Notes under the pieces: generated by a model
What the model saw: the letters and a program-made list of their open reading frames with translations, nothing else
Databases searched by the model: none
Told to the model about the DNA's origin: nothing
Source of the DNA: Flavobacteriales bacterium UBA6051
GTDB lineage: Bacteria > Bacteroidota > Bacteroidia > Flavobacteriales_D > Crocinitomicaceae
Direction: 5' to 3'
NCBI GenBank assembly: GCA_002427735.1
Contig: DIYP01000012.1
Span: 1-64,000, forward strand
Length of the DNA stretch: 64,000 nucleotides
In this document: piece by piece, positions 17,801 to 26,748 of the stretch
Layout: each line of letters begins with the position of its first letter
Numbering within the stretch: the stretch's first letter is position 1
Position numbers and translations under genes: made by a program

Positions 17801-18505
17801 CTTGCTGAGTTAGAATTTACAGCGCAGCAGCTCGCTCAAAGTGAACGAGAACTTGCATGGCGCGAAATGGCAAAGCAGGTGGCTCATGAGATTAAGAATC
17901 CACTTACGCCTATGAAATTAAGTGTACAACAATTGTTGAGAACGTATGATCCCGATGACCCTAAGAGCGCCGATAAATTAAAGAAGGTCGCGAACTCTAT
18001 GGTTGAACAGATTGATGCACTTACGCGTATTGCAAATGAGTTTTCAACCTTTGCAAAAATGCCGAATCCAAGCGAAGAGCGGATTGAACTATTGGGGCTA
18101 ATCAATAGTGTTAAGCAGGTGTTTGAAGGACAATCGAGCATTACAATGAGTTCGAACGTTAATGAGGTCTATGCGCTTGTTGATAAGGATCAGTTTGTTC
18201 GTGTTTTCAATAATCTTATCAAGAATGCTATTCAGGCTATTCCGCATGATCGAGAGGGTGAGATTACCATTCAACTCCACCAGAAAGAAGATAAAGTGCG
18301 TATTTCTATTTCTGATAACGGTGTCGGGATTGATCCAAGTAAGGAAAGCAAAATCTTTGTGCCTTATTTTACTACAAAAAGCACAGGTACAGGGCTTGGT
18401 TTAGCAATGGTAAAACAGATTATTGAGAATCATAAGGGTTCTATTGATTTTGATTCGGAGTTGGGCGTTGGCACAACATTTACGATTCTACTTCCTACTG
18501 CATAA
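14882..18505 (+). CDS. Large NtrY-like sensor histidine kinase
   Basis: 1207 residues, TTG start inside the 4-nt overlap with udk. The first ~460 residues contain an N-terminal membrane segment, a ~170-residue extracytoplasmic region and a bundle of membrane segments (about 200-460); a second sensor region (~470-690) and further membrane segments follow (near 700-730, 915-940). Then HAMP (~940-990), HisKA with phospho-acceptor H1002 in REMAKQVAHEIKNPLTPMK, and an ATPase domain with NLIKNAIQAI, ISDNGVGID and TGTGLGLAM. The NPLTPMKLS context is NtrY-like. No response regulator is adjacent, so its partner is unknown. It is unusually long for an NtrY relative because of the two sensory and membrane blocks. 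Confidence 0.88.
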   Translation: MINFLKKYYLILSAVVCSLMFIAYYQQTFSESYDGPVDDFKSSFHELEDELDDVLRFKGDEIKRDGVLNQWENIESAGDINVHVYRNDSLIFWNTNQLPIIRFADIHYPSEGILHLQNGWYFAKIREMGEYQICASFLVKQDYAYNNDELINDFASRLRLPFKASVSLDQDIGYPIFSQDGWFVFSVLPNEYQTADRVESIALMLLLIACIALWLYWFSFVRAKMNQKWSWVLPLVVIAVRIASLKLSWFGFMHGTMGLDPSLYATNEWLPNFFEYLVNVAVLVYLMNELGARLKTMKESKAGKMIAFSFFVGSFSFWVLFLYLTKGLVENSSIPLVIDELFSLNIFSIIAIGSLGVFFYAYFHFVNVIIEACKKQLITGAQLAVLSFFICCTFFFYEINYGYQLFLASIFPLVFYELVLYLVYRHKQSNQLGIGIILLLLFSIVTSASIDTFNYRKEKGERELYANQLATEKNIVTEVEYANLSKELKEDNFLKRFISAPRQISISDFQEGIERRLFNGFWERYEMEFNLFNDAHEALVDQSKEGTEVYDALQEIVERSGTPSEIDTNIYLIEDRTKHYSYIIRQELYGRDSTHAILFCTLKSKKIPEEIGFPRLLISTKANVLEPLESYSIAKYYDGRMTTKYGSFNYPSSHHVMLPKDLTTKGFFDYGGFNHFALQKTENDVIVLSIRNHTLVDFITSFSYLFTFYGLLLLPLVFRLNSKGGFGKTLSLAMKIQAGLISLVFLSLLAFGWGSGVFVNTQYNQFTNDVIREKLNSVEAEVGAKLGGFDELNIYENGNYMQKILQKFARVFFTDINMYDTDGYLLATSRPKVFNIGLQSEQMNPNAYKHIRLRQQSEFVQHESIGELNFSSAYKPFYNKRGELMGYINLQHFGQQREFENQIQKFLVAIINVFILLLAISVILAIFISNWLTSPLRILQENFARVKFGKHNEQILYDREDEIGSLVKDYNKKLAELEFTAQQLAQSERELAWREMAKQVAHEIKNPLTPMKLSVQQLLRTYDPDDPKSADKLKKVANSMVEQIDALTRIANEFSTFAKMPNPSEERIELLGLINSVKQVFEGQSSITMSSNVNEVYALVDKDQFVRVFNNLIKNAIQAIPHDREGEITIQLHQKEDKVRISISDNGVGIDPSKESKIFVPYFTTKSTGTGLGLAMVKQIIENHKGSIDFDSELGVGTTFTILLPTA

Positions 18506-18507
18506 AA

Positions 18508-18530
18508 AAAGCGCCTCTAAGAGACGCTTT
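18508..18530 (+). terminator. Probable terminator of the udk-histidine kinase operon
   Basis: AAAGCG-CTC / GAG-CGCTTT stem with one mismatch and a TAA loop, 3 nt past the kinase stop. The T tract after it is short, so strength is uncertain. Confidence 0.6.
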
Positions 18531-18553
18531 CTGAACCTTAAACACTTATTTAC

Positions 18554-18832
18554 TTAAGACAGCAAATAGTATGCTATAAATAGTACATCAATAATTGATG
18601 CGACAATTGCACTGGTAATAATGTAGCGCATTGGTGCTACAGCTAATAGTAGTGATAAAGTAGTCATTGTTGGTATTACAACAAGCGTCAAAGACCACAC
18701 TTGTTCAACTGCTCCAAGTCCTACTGTAAGTCCTCCGAGACAACCCACTACTAACAAGATCATACTGATCAAACCGAATCTATTAAACTCAACGTTTCCT
18801 AGTATTCTGTCGGTGTTCTTTACATTTTCCAT
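18554..18832 (-). CDS. Small integral membrane protein
   Basis: 92 residues from the ATG at 18832 (MENVKNTDRILGN), chosen over an upstream start at 18901 whose extra 23 residues look non-coding. Three hydrophobic segments (FGLISMILLVVGCLGG, VWSLTLVVIPTMTTLSLLLAVAP, ITSAIVASIIDVLFIAYYL) are joined by short loops, as in the small DUF-type membrane proteins common in Flavobacteriales. No function is evident. It converges on the histidine kinase gene. Confidence 0.6.
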   Translation of the reverse strand: MENVKNTDRILGNVEFNRFGLISMILLVVGCLGGLTVGLGAVEQVWSLTLVVIPTMTTLSLLLAVAPMRYIITSAIVASIIDVLFIAYYLLS

Positions 18833-19026
18833 AATTCTTACATTAAATGATTCACTACAAAGTTGAGGGAAACGAGAAACGTGTAAAATGATTCTGACCA
18901 TTTAAAAAGCTGATTTAGATCAGAAAAAAACATGACTACATTTTTAGACTCAGGGACTTATGTGTTAGATAAAAACTTGTTTTAAGAAAATTATGTTTTA
19001 TATTTAACCAGCTTAAACTATCAGTA

Positions 19027-22000
19027 ATGAACTATAAACTCCTCTCCAAAGGCCTTATGGCCTTGTTGGCTCTTTGCGCATTTTCAGCGTTTTCACAGAC
19101 AACAAAACAGGTAAACATTAATTGGAATGAAGTTCCGAAGGCGAACGTGGCATTCCTCGGAACCCCTCAAATTCAAGCATCTAATTACAAGGTCTATCAA
19201 ATTGATGTAGATAATATCAAGAATCAGATGGTTGGTGTGATGCACCGCGAACAAGCTGGAAGCGGTTTTATCGCTGAGGTTTCGTTTCCTCATCCTGACG
19301 GATCTATGCATGCATACACCGCTAAAGAAAATAGCACAATGCATCCTACTTTAGGCGCATTATTTCCAGAAACAAAAACCTATGATGGACATGGATCGGA
19401 TGGAACATTTATAAAATGGGATATTACACCACACGGATTTCATGCGATGATCATGATTCCAGGACAAAGCACCATTTTCATAGATCCTCTTATCAAAGGC
19501 AATGATGATTATTATATAGTATACTCAAAAAAGGATTTCATCACGGATAAATTAGCAGATTGCCAGTTTAACAGCGACAATGCAGCCTTGAATAATCCGA
19601 ATGCTCCAGTTTCCGGAATCGTTAAGAGCTTCGGAACTTGTGAATTAAGAACGTATCGAATCGCAATTTCTGCAACAGGTGAGTACACAACTTTTCACGG
19701 TGGAACAGTAGCTCAGGCTGCAGCAGCACAGGTGACTACAATGAACCGTGTAAACGGTGTCTATGAGAGAGACATGGCGATTACAATGGTGATCATTGCA
19801 AATAACAATAACATCATCTACACCAATGCTGGTTCGGATCCATTCACGAATGGAGCGCCAGGAACAATGATCAATGAAAACCAGACCAACACGGATAATG
19901 TAATTGGAAATGGTAACTATGATATTGGACACGTTTTCGGAACGAACAGTGGAGGTTTAGCCGGACTTGGGGTTGTTTGTAATAACAGTCAAAAGGCGCG
20001 CGGAGTTACAGGAAGTGGAGCACCAATTGGTGATCCGTTCGATATTGATTATGTAGCACACGAGATTGGACACCAGTTCGGTGCAAACCATACGTTTAAT
20101 AACTCTTGTAGCGGGAACAGAAATAATGCTACTGCAATGGAACCAGGTTCAGGAAGCTCTATTATGGCTTACGCTGGTATTTGCCCTCCAAACGTTCAAA
20201 ACAATAGTGATGACCATTTTCACGGAATTAGTTTGGAAGAAATAGGGTTTGAAATTACAAGTGCAGGACACACTTGTGAAGCAATTACACCGTTGGCGAA
20301 TTCAGCGCCGATTCTAGTTTCTACGAATGCCAACGTGACTGTACCAGCAAATACACCTTTTGCACTTACAGCAGTCGCAAATGATCCTGATGGCGACCCA
20401 ATGACATACAATTGGGAGCAAATGAATAACGATATTACTACGCAGGCGCCTTTAGCGAATGCTACTGGAGGTCCTAACTTCAGAAGCCTTCCTTCATCGA
20501 CTAGCCCGACACGTTATTTCCCTAACCTTACAGACTTAAATGCTGGAGGTCCTTTTACATGGGAGGTGCTACCGTCGGTTTCAAGAACAATGGATTTCCG
20601 CGTAACAGTGCGTGATAACTCATCAGGAGCTGGAGGATGTAACGATCATGCAGATGTAACAATCACAACAGATGCTGGGTCAGGTCCTTTCGTGGTAAAC
20701 TATCCTTCTAATACGGGAATCGTATGGACAGGAGTGACAACTGAGACAGTTACATGGAGCGTAGCTGGAACAGATGTTGCACCAGTTGCCTGTGCTAACG
20801 TTGATATTTTGTTGTCAACAGATGGTGGATTAACGTTCCCAACAGTTTTGGCTACGAATGTTCCAAATGACGGCTCTGAAACAATCACTGTTCCGAATAC
20901 GGCAACGACGCAAGCAATTGTGATGGTGATATGTTCAAATGGAACGTTCTTCGATATTTCTGACAATGTATTTGAAATCACGGCGGCAACGTTTGATTAC
21001 ACATTAGCGGCAACACCAGCTTCAGTATCTATTTGTCAACCAAGCGACGCTGTTTACACGGTGGATATTGGTGCAATTGGTGGATATAGTGACGCAGTGA
21101 ACCTTTCGGTTTCTGGTGTTCCTGCTGGGGCAACTTCAAACTTCAGTACAAATCCAGTTACTCCTGTTGGTCAAAGCACTTTGACTATTTCAAATACAGG
21201 TTCTGCGGCTCCAGGTTCTTACACATTGACAATTACAGCGGTAAGTACTTCTGGAACGAAAACCGAGAATGTTACTTTAGACATCTCTACGGGAACACCG
21301 AGTGCAGTCACTCAATTGACGCCAGCCAACGGTGCACTTAGTGTAAGTGTGCCAACGACTTTTACATGGACAACAGCTCCTGAGGCTGGTGTGACATATG
21401 AAATTGATATTGCTTCGGATGCTGGTTTTGCAACGATTGTTGATCAAGCAACAGGATTAGCAACAGCAACATACACATCGACGCTGTTAGCTCCTTCGAC
21501 AATGTATTATTGGAGAGTTAGATCTGCAACAGGTTGTGGTTCATCGGCGTGGTCATCTGCGTTTGATTTCACAACAAACAGTTGTGCAACGTTCGCCTCG
21601 ACGGATATTCCTGTTGCGATTTCAGCGTCTGGAACACCAACAATCACTTCAACGATTACTGTACCAAGTGGAGGGTTGATCACAGATATCAACGTATTGA
21701 ATGTAAATGGAACGCATACTTATGTGAGCGATTTAACCGTGACGTTGACAAGCCCTGCCGGAACAACAGAAGAATTATGGGCTGGAATTTGTACAACAGA
21801 CGATGACTTTAACCTAAACTTCGATGATGGTGCGGCTGCAGGAGCAATTCCATGTCCACCAACCGGTGGAGGAACACACCAGCCAACGGGAACTTTAGCC
21901 AACTTTAACGGTGAAGATCAGGCAGGTGTTTGGACCTTGACGATCTCGGATGCTTTTAATCAAGATGGTGGTTCACTGGATGGTTGGTCACTGGAGATTT

Positions 22001-25000
22001 GTACTGCACCGTGTGTCGCACCTTCAGCTGTAACGCAAATTGCACCGGCCAATGGAGCAACAGCATTAACAGTTCCGGTTAATTTCACGTGGACAACTGC
22101 ACCGGAAGCAGGAGTAACTTATGAGATTGATATTGCAACGGATGCTGGCTTTGCGACCATTGTAGATCAGGCAACTGGATTAGCAGCAGCAGCTTATTCT
22201 TCTGGAACTCTATTGGGAGGAACAACCTATTACTGGAGAGTAAGATCAGTAACTCCTTGTGGAACTGCTGCTTGGTCATCGACATTTGACTTTACAACGG
22301 AAGCAATAACGTGTAATACATTTGTTGCAACTACAATACCTGTTGCGATTTCGGCCACAGGAACTCCAACGATTACGTCAACAATTACAGTTCCTTCTGG
22401 CGGTACAATTACTGATGTTAATGTATTGAATGTAAATGGAACACATACTTACGTAAGTGATCTGACTGTTACGTTGACGAGTCCGGCTGGAACAAACATA
22501 GAATTATGGTCCGCTATCTGTACAACAGATGATGACTTCAACCTAAACTTTGATGATGCCGCTGCGGCAGGAGCAATTCCATGTCCACCAACTGGTGGAG
22601 GAACACACCAGCCAACAGTAACTTTAGCCAACTTCAACGGTGAAGATCAGGCAGGTGTTTGGACCTTGACGATCTCTGATGCTTTTAACCAAGATGGTGG
22701 ATCGCTTGACGGATGGTCATTGGAAATTTGTGTTGCTGGTGCAGCAGGATGTACGGATCCTGATATACCTACATTAGCTGGGACAACAACGATTTGTCCA
22801 GGTACTCCAACTACCCTTTCTATAGCCTCAGGTAACTTGAATGACGCTGCGGATTGGCAATGGTACACAGGATCTTGTGGAGGAGCTTCAGCTGGTTCAG
22901 GAACTTCTATTACAGTTTCTCCAGGAACAACCACGACTTATTTTGTTCGTGGTGAAGGAGGCTGTGTTACACCTAGCTCTTGTGCTTCAATTACAGTGAA
23001 TGCTGAGGATAATGTTGCACCAGTAGTCACATGCCCTGGAAATCAAGTGGAGAACTTCAATGCTTCATGTCAATTTACCTTACCAGATTATACAGTGTTA
23101 GGTATGGCGACGGATAACTGTGATGCTTCACCAACGATTGTTCAGACCCCAGCAGCTGGAACTGTTGTAACAGGAAACACGACTATTACGTTCTCATCTA
23201 CTGATGCTTCTGGAAATACAGGAACATGTACTTTTGATGTGGTTCCAAATGATGCAACTGCACCGATAATATCATGTCCTGGAAATCAAGTTGAAAATGC
23301 GGATGCTTCTTGTCAGTTAGCACTTCCTGATTACACTTCATTGGTAACTGCAACTGATAACTGTGGAACTCCTACAGTTACACAATCACCCGCTCCTGGA
23401 ACAATAATTTCGGGCGCAACAACCATAACAATGACAGCTAGTGACGGGGTGAATACTACTTCATGTACATTTACTGTTTCATTGAATGACGTGACGGCTC
23501 CAACGATCTCATGTCCAGGTAATCAAACGGAAAATGCGAATGCATCGTGTGAAATTGTATTGCCGGATTACACAGGATCGGTTACTACTTCAGATGCTTG
23601 TGACGCTTCACCTGTAGTGATGCAATCACCTGCTCCGGGAACAACAGTTACAGGAGTTACAACAGTAACAATGACATCAACAGATGCTTCCGGAAATGCA
23701 AGTACATGTACGTTCACGGTTACACCAGTAGATGTAACTGCACCAACGATCTCATGTCCAGGTAATCAAACGGAAAATGCGAATGCATCGTGCGAAATTG
23801 TGTTGGCAGACTACACTGGATCAGTAACGACTTTGGATGCTTGTGACGCTTCACCCGTAGTGACACAATCACCTGCTCCGGGAACAACAGTTACAGGAGT
23901 TACAACAGTAACGATGACATCAACAGATGCTTCTGGAAATGCGAATACATGTACGTTCACAGTTACACCAGTAGATGTAACTGCACCAACGATCTCATGT
24001 CCAGGTAACCAAACAGAAAATGCGAATGCATCGTGTGAAATTGTGTTGCCTGATTATACAGGATCAGTAACAACTTCAGATGCTTGCGATGCTTCACCCG
24101 TAGTGACGCAATCACCTGCTCCAGGAACAACAGTTACAGGAGTTACGACAGTAACGATGACATCGACAGACGCTTCTGGAAACGTGAATACGTGTACGTT
24201 CACAGTTACACCAGTAGATGTAACTGCACCAACGATCTCATGTCCAGGTAACCAGACGGAGAATGCAAACGCTTCGTGCGAAGTTGTATTGCCGGATTAC
24301 ACTGGATCAGTAACAACTTCAGATGCTTGTGATGCATCACCTGTAGTGACGCAGTCACCAGCTCCAGGAACGACAGTTACAGGAGTTACAACAGTAACGA
24401 TGACATCAACAGATGCTTCTGGAAATGCGAATACATGTACGTTCACGGTTACACCAGTAGATGTAACTGCACCGACAATCTCATGTCCAGGAAATCAGAC
24501 AGAGAATACGGATGCCTCTTGTCAGGCAACATTAGCGGATTACACAGCTTTAGGAACAGCCTCTGACGCTTGTGATGCTGCTCCGGTTATAACGCAATCT
24601 CCTGCACCAGGAACAACGATTTCAGCGGTAACGACTGTTACTTTAACCGCGACAGATGCTTCTGGAAATTCGAGTACTTGTACGTTTACTGTTACTCCAG
24701 TGGATGTTACTGCACCTGTGATTACATGTCCGGGTGATCAAACATCATGTTTGAGTACGATGGAGGATTATACTTCATTGGCAACTGCGGCCGATAACTG
24801 TGATGCTTCACCAGTGATAACACAGTCTCCAGCACCTGGTTCAGCTGTATCCGGAAGCTTTGTAACAGTTGTGTTGACAGCTACTGATGCTGATGGTAAT
24901 TCATCGACTTGTTCTTTCTTAGTGACGCTTACTTCGTATAACGTTAACCAAAACGTTACAATTTGTGATGGAGAACCATATTTCTTCCCTGATGGAACTC

Positions 25001-25563
25001 CGGGAACGACTTCACAGACGTATACAAGTGTTTTAACGACTTCAGGAGGTTGTGATAGTACTATTGTAACAAACTTGACTGTTGAAGCGCCAATTGATGA
25101 ATCAGTAACTGTTTCGGGTATCACGATTACTTCGAATGAAACGAATGCATCAGCGACGTATCAATGGATCGATTGCGATAATTCTAACTTGCCAATTGCT
25201 GGTGAAACAGGACAATCGTTTACACCTTCTACACCGACGGGTAACTATGCGGTTGTAGTTACTGTAGGCTCTTGTTCAGATACTTCCGTTTGTACATTAA
25301 TTGATTACTCGAGCTTGGATGAGCATGCTGCCCAGCACATCTCAATTTATCCGAATCCAACAAGTTCTAATGTTACAATTGAGTGGGAAGGAGAGATCAA
25401 TGCAATTGAAGTTACTGATGCTAAAGGCAAATTAGTTAGAAGAGTAAATGATTTCACAGGAAACTCTTATCAATTAGAATTGACCGAATATAGTTCTGGA
25501 GTTTACTTCATACATATTGAAAGTGAGCACGGAAGAACGGTGCATGACTTAATGAAACAATAA
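19027..25563 (+). CDS. Giant secreted reprolysin-type metalloprotease with P-domains, HYR repeats and T9SS tail
   Basis: 2178 residues. Signal peptide (1-24) and propeptide, then a metzincin domain (~205-420) with zinc motif H345-E346-x2-H349-x2-G352-x2-H355 and Met-turn SIMAYAG (M380). Next come a cadherin/PKD-like stretch (~425-650), fibronectin-like segments (two copies of PEAGVTYEIDIA[ST]DAGFATIVDQATGLA), two proprotein-convertase P-domains (~850-1000 and ~1095-1240), eight HYR domains (~1335-1965) with CPGNQ[TV]EN motifs, and a type IX sorting domain (ISIYPNPTSSNVTIEW onward). It is exported and probably cell-surface or released; likely role is proteolysis of extracellular proteins. Two P-domains and five HYR units are close duplicates at DNA level. 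Confidence 0.9.
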   Translation: MNYKLLSKGLMALLALCAFSAFSQTTKQVNINWNEVPKANVAFLGTPQIQASNYKVYQIDVDNIKNQMVGVMHREQAGSGFIAEVSFPHPDGSMHAYTAKENSTMHPTLGALFPETKTYDGHGSDGTFIKWDITPHGFHAMIMIPGQSTIFIDPLIKGNDDYYIVYSKKDFITDKLADCQFNSDNAALNNPNAPVSGIVKSFGTCELRTYRIAISATGEYTTFHGGTVAQAAAAQVTTMNRVNGVYERDMAITMVIIANNNNIIYTNAGSDPFTNGAPGTMINENQTNTDNVIGNGNYDIGHVFGTNSGGLAGLGVVCNNSQKARGVTGSGAPIGDPFDIDYVAHEIGHQFGANHTFNNSCSGNRNNATAMEPGSGSSIMAYAGICPPNVQNNSDDHFHGISLEEIGFEITSAGHTCEAITPLANSAPILVSTNANVTVPANTPFALTAVANDPDGDPMTYNWEQMNNDITTQAPLANATGGPNFRSLPSSTSPTRYFPNLTDLNAGGPFTWEVLPSVSRTMDFRVTVRDNSSGAGGCNDHADVTITTDAGSGPFVVNYPSNTGIVWTGVTTETVTWSVAGTDVAPVACANVDILLSTDGGLTFPTVLATNVPNDGSETITVPNTATTQAIVMVICSNGTFFDISDNVFEITAATFDYTLAATPASVSICQPSDAVYTVDIGAIGGYSDAVNLSVSGVPAGATSNFSTNPVTPVGQSTLTISNTGSAAPGSYTLTITAVSTSGTKTENVTLDISTGTPSAVTQLTPANGALSVSVPTTFTWTTAPEAGVTYEIDIASDAGFATIVDQATGLATATYTSTLLAPSTMYYWRVRSATGCGSSAWSSAFDFTTNSCATFASTDIPVAISASGTPTITSTITVPSGGLITDINVLNVNGTHTYVSDLTVTLTSPAGTTEELWAGICTTDDDFNLNFDDGAAAGAIPCPPTGGGTHQPTGTLANFNGEDQAGVWTLTISDAFNQDGGSLDGWSLEICTAPCVAPSAVTQIAPANGATALTVPVNFTWTTAPEAGVTYEIDIATDAGFATIVDQATGLAAAAYSSGTLLGGTTYYWRVRSVTPCGTAAWSSTFDFTTEAITCNTFVATTIPVAISATGTPTITSTITVPSGGTITDVNVLNVNGTHTYVSDLTVTLTSPAGTNIELWSAICTTDDDFNLNFDDAAAAGAIPCPPTGGGTHQPTVTLANFNGEDQAGVWTLTISDAFNQDGGSLDGWSLEICVAGAAGCTDPDIPTLAGTTTICPGTPTTLSIASGNLNDAADWQWYTGSCGGASAGSGTSITVSPGTTTTYFVRGEGGCVTPSSCASITVNAEDNVAPVVTCPGNQVENFNASCQFTLPDYTVLGMATDNCDASPTIVQTPAAGTVVTGNTTITFSSTDASGNTGTCTFDVVPNDATAPIISCPGNQVENADASCQLALPDYTSLVTATDNCGTPTVTQSPAPGTIISGATTITMTASDGVNTTSCTFTVSLNDVTAPTISCPGNQTENANASCEIVLPDYTGSVTTSDACDASPVVMQSPAPGTTVTGVTTVTMTSTDASGNASTCTFTVTPVDVTAPTISCPGNQTENANASCEIVLADYTGSVTTLDACDASPVVTQSPAPGTTVTGVTTVTMTSTDASGNANTCTFTVTPVDVTAPTISCPGNQTENANASCEIVLPDYTGSVTTSDACDASPVVTQSPAPGTTVTGVTTVTMTSTDASGNVNTCTFTVTPVDVTAPTISCPGNQTENANASCEVVLPDYTGSVTTSDACDASPVVTQSPAPGTTVTGVTTVTMTSTDASGNANTCTFTVTPVDVTAPTISCPGNQTENTDASCQATLADYTALGTASDACDAAPVITQSPAPGTTISAVTTVTLTATDASGNSSTCTFTVTPVDVTAPVITCPGDQTSCLSTMEDYTSLATAADNCDASPVITQSPAPGSAVSGSFVTVVLTATDADGNSSTCSFLVTLTSYNVNQNVTICDGEPYFFPDGTPGTTSQTYTSVLTTSGGCDSTIVTNLTVEAPIDESVTVSGITITSNETNASATYQWIDCDNSNLPIAGETGQSFTPSTPTGNYAVVVTVGSCSDTSVCTLIDYSSLDEHAAQHISIYPNPTSSNVTIEWEGEINAIEVTDAKGKLVRRVNDFTGNSYQLELTEYSSGVYFIHIESEHGRTVHDLMKQ
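23488..24702 (+). repeat. Five tandem 243-bp HYR-domain repeats
   Basis: Units begin at 23488, 23731, 23974, 24217 and 24460 (exact 243-bp spacing, 81 codons) and share long identical stretches such as the segment encoding CDASPVVTQSPAPGTTVTGV. Spacing is a whole number of codons, so unit gain or loss keeps the frame. Flanking HYR units on both sides are more diverged. Confidence 0.95.
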
Positions 25564-25575
25564 TGAGTATAAATG

Positions 25576-25606
25576 GAAAGGTCGTTAATTAACGGCCTTT
25601 CTTTTT
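25576..25606 (+). terminator. Intrinsic terminator after the metalloprotease gene
   Basis: Stem GAAAGG-CGTTAA/TTAACG-CCTTTC followed by TTTTT, 13 nt after the stop. Confidence 0.9.
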
Positions 25607-25648
25607 GTATGGTTCGTTCTACGACCACAATGGTATCAGAATAAAGCT

Positions 25649-25656
25649 TACCTTTG
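25649..25656 (+). promoter_or_regulatory. Bacteroidota -7 element for gpsA
   Basis: TACCTTTG, perfect TAnnTTTG, 16 nt ahead of the ATG at 25673. Confidence 0.65.
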
Positions 25657-25672
25657 TTCTGCGAGGATAACC

Positions 25673-26671
25673 ATGGAGGAATCTAAGAAAATAGCCGTCA
25701 TTGGAGGCGGAAGTTGGGCGACAGCATTGGTCAAAATTTTGTGTAACAATGTTTCGTCACTGAATTGGTACATGCGTAATGAAGGAGCTGTAGGGCACAT
25801 CCTTAAATTTCGACACAATCCTAATTATTTACAGTCGGTTGAATTTGATTTGAACAAGATCAATGTAAGCACTGATCTTGAAGAAATGATCCGTCCGGCC
25901 GATATCGTTATCCTGGCAACACCCTCTGCTTTTTTGGTTAAGTTGTTTGAAAATTTCCCGGAGGAAATGCTTGAGAATAAAATCGTTTTCTCCGCTGTAA
26001 AAGGAATTATTCCTGAGTATCATGCTATTCCTGCGCGGTTTATCCATAAGACTTTTGGAACACCATATGATAACATCGGAATCATATGTGGGCCTTGTCA
26101 TGCGGAAGAAGTAGCATTGGAGAGACTTTCGTATTTAACGATTGCCTGTCAAGACGATGAGGTGTCTGAAGAGATGGCTGATTTATTGGCATGCCGTTAC
26201 ATAAAGACTACGGTCTCTGATGATCTATTTGGGACGGAGATTTCAGCCGTTTTAAAGAATGTATATGCCATTGCTTCAGGAATTTGCGCTGGGTTAGGGT
26301 ATGGAGATAATTTTCAATCTGTGTTGATTTCTAATGCAATACAAGAAATCGAGAACTTAATCGATGAAATGAGTCCGATTCACAGAGACGTTAAGTCCTC
26401 CGCTTATTTGGGAGACTTATTGGTTACAGCTTATTCAAAGTTCTCTCGAAATCGTTCATTTGGATTTATGATCGGGAAAGGATATTCAGTTAAAACCGCT
26501 CAACTCGAAATGGACATGGTTGCAGAAGGGTATTATGCGACGAAAAGTGTCATGGAAATAAAGAATAAGTTCCAGGTGGATATGCCAATCGTAGAGGCGG
26601 TACACAATATCCTATACGAACGTATTTCTCCTGTGATAGAAATGCGTATTCTGACGGATAAGTTAAATTAA
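25673..26671 (+). CDS. gpsA: Glycerol-3-phosphate dehydrogenase [NAD(P)+]
   Basis: 332 residues. Rossmann motif IAVIGGGSWATALVKIL (7-23), then LATPSAFL, VKGI, GPCHAEEVA and KNVYAIASGICAGLGYGDN, the GpsA catalytic lysine region. It reduces dihydroxyacetone phosphate to sn-glycerol-3-phosphate for phospholipid synthesis in the cytoplasm. Full length, own promoter; no operon partner overlap, aspartate kinase follows after 77 nt with its own promoter. Confidence 0.9.
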   Translation: MEESKKIAVIGGGSWATALVKILCNNVSSLNWYMRNEGAVGHILKFRHNPNYLQSVEFDLNKINVSTDLEEMIRPADIVILATPSAFLVKLFENFPEEMLENKIVFSAVKGIIPEYHAIPARFIHKTFGTPYDNIGIICGPCHAEEVALERLSYLTIACQDDEVSEEMADLLACRYIKTTVSDDLFGTEISAVLKNVYAIASGICAGLGYGDNFQSVLISNAIQEIENLIDEMSPIHRDVKSSAYLGDLLVTAYSKFSRNRSFGFMIGKGYSVKTAQLEMDMVAEGYYATKSVMEIKNKFQVDMPIVEAVHNILYERISPVIEMRILTDKLN

Positions 26672-26723
26672 TAACATTCTGGAATTTGCCGATTTCAGTG
26701 GATTTAACCCTCCATTATATTTC

Positions 26724-26731
26724 TATTTTTG
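26724..26731 (+). promoter_or_regulatory. Bacteroidota -7 element for the aspartate kinase gene
   Basis: TATTTTTG, perfect TAnnTTTG, 17 nt ahead of the ATG at 26749. Confidence 0.65.
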
Positions 26732-26748
26732 CAAAAAAATAAATCGCT

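Noticed and set aside
23488..24702. CRISPR-like regular spacing of repeats
   Set aside because: The 243-bp units are in-frame coding HYR domains, with no short palindromic repeats or unique spacers.
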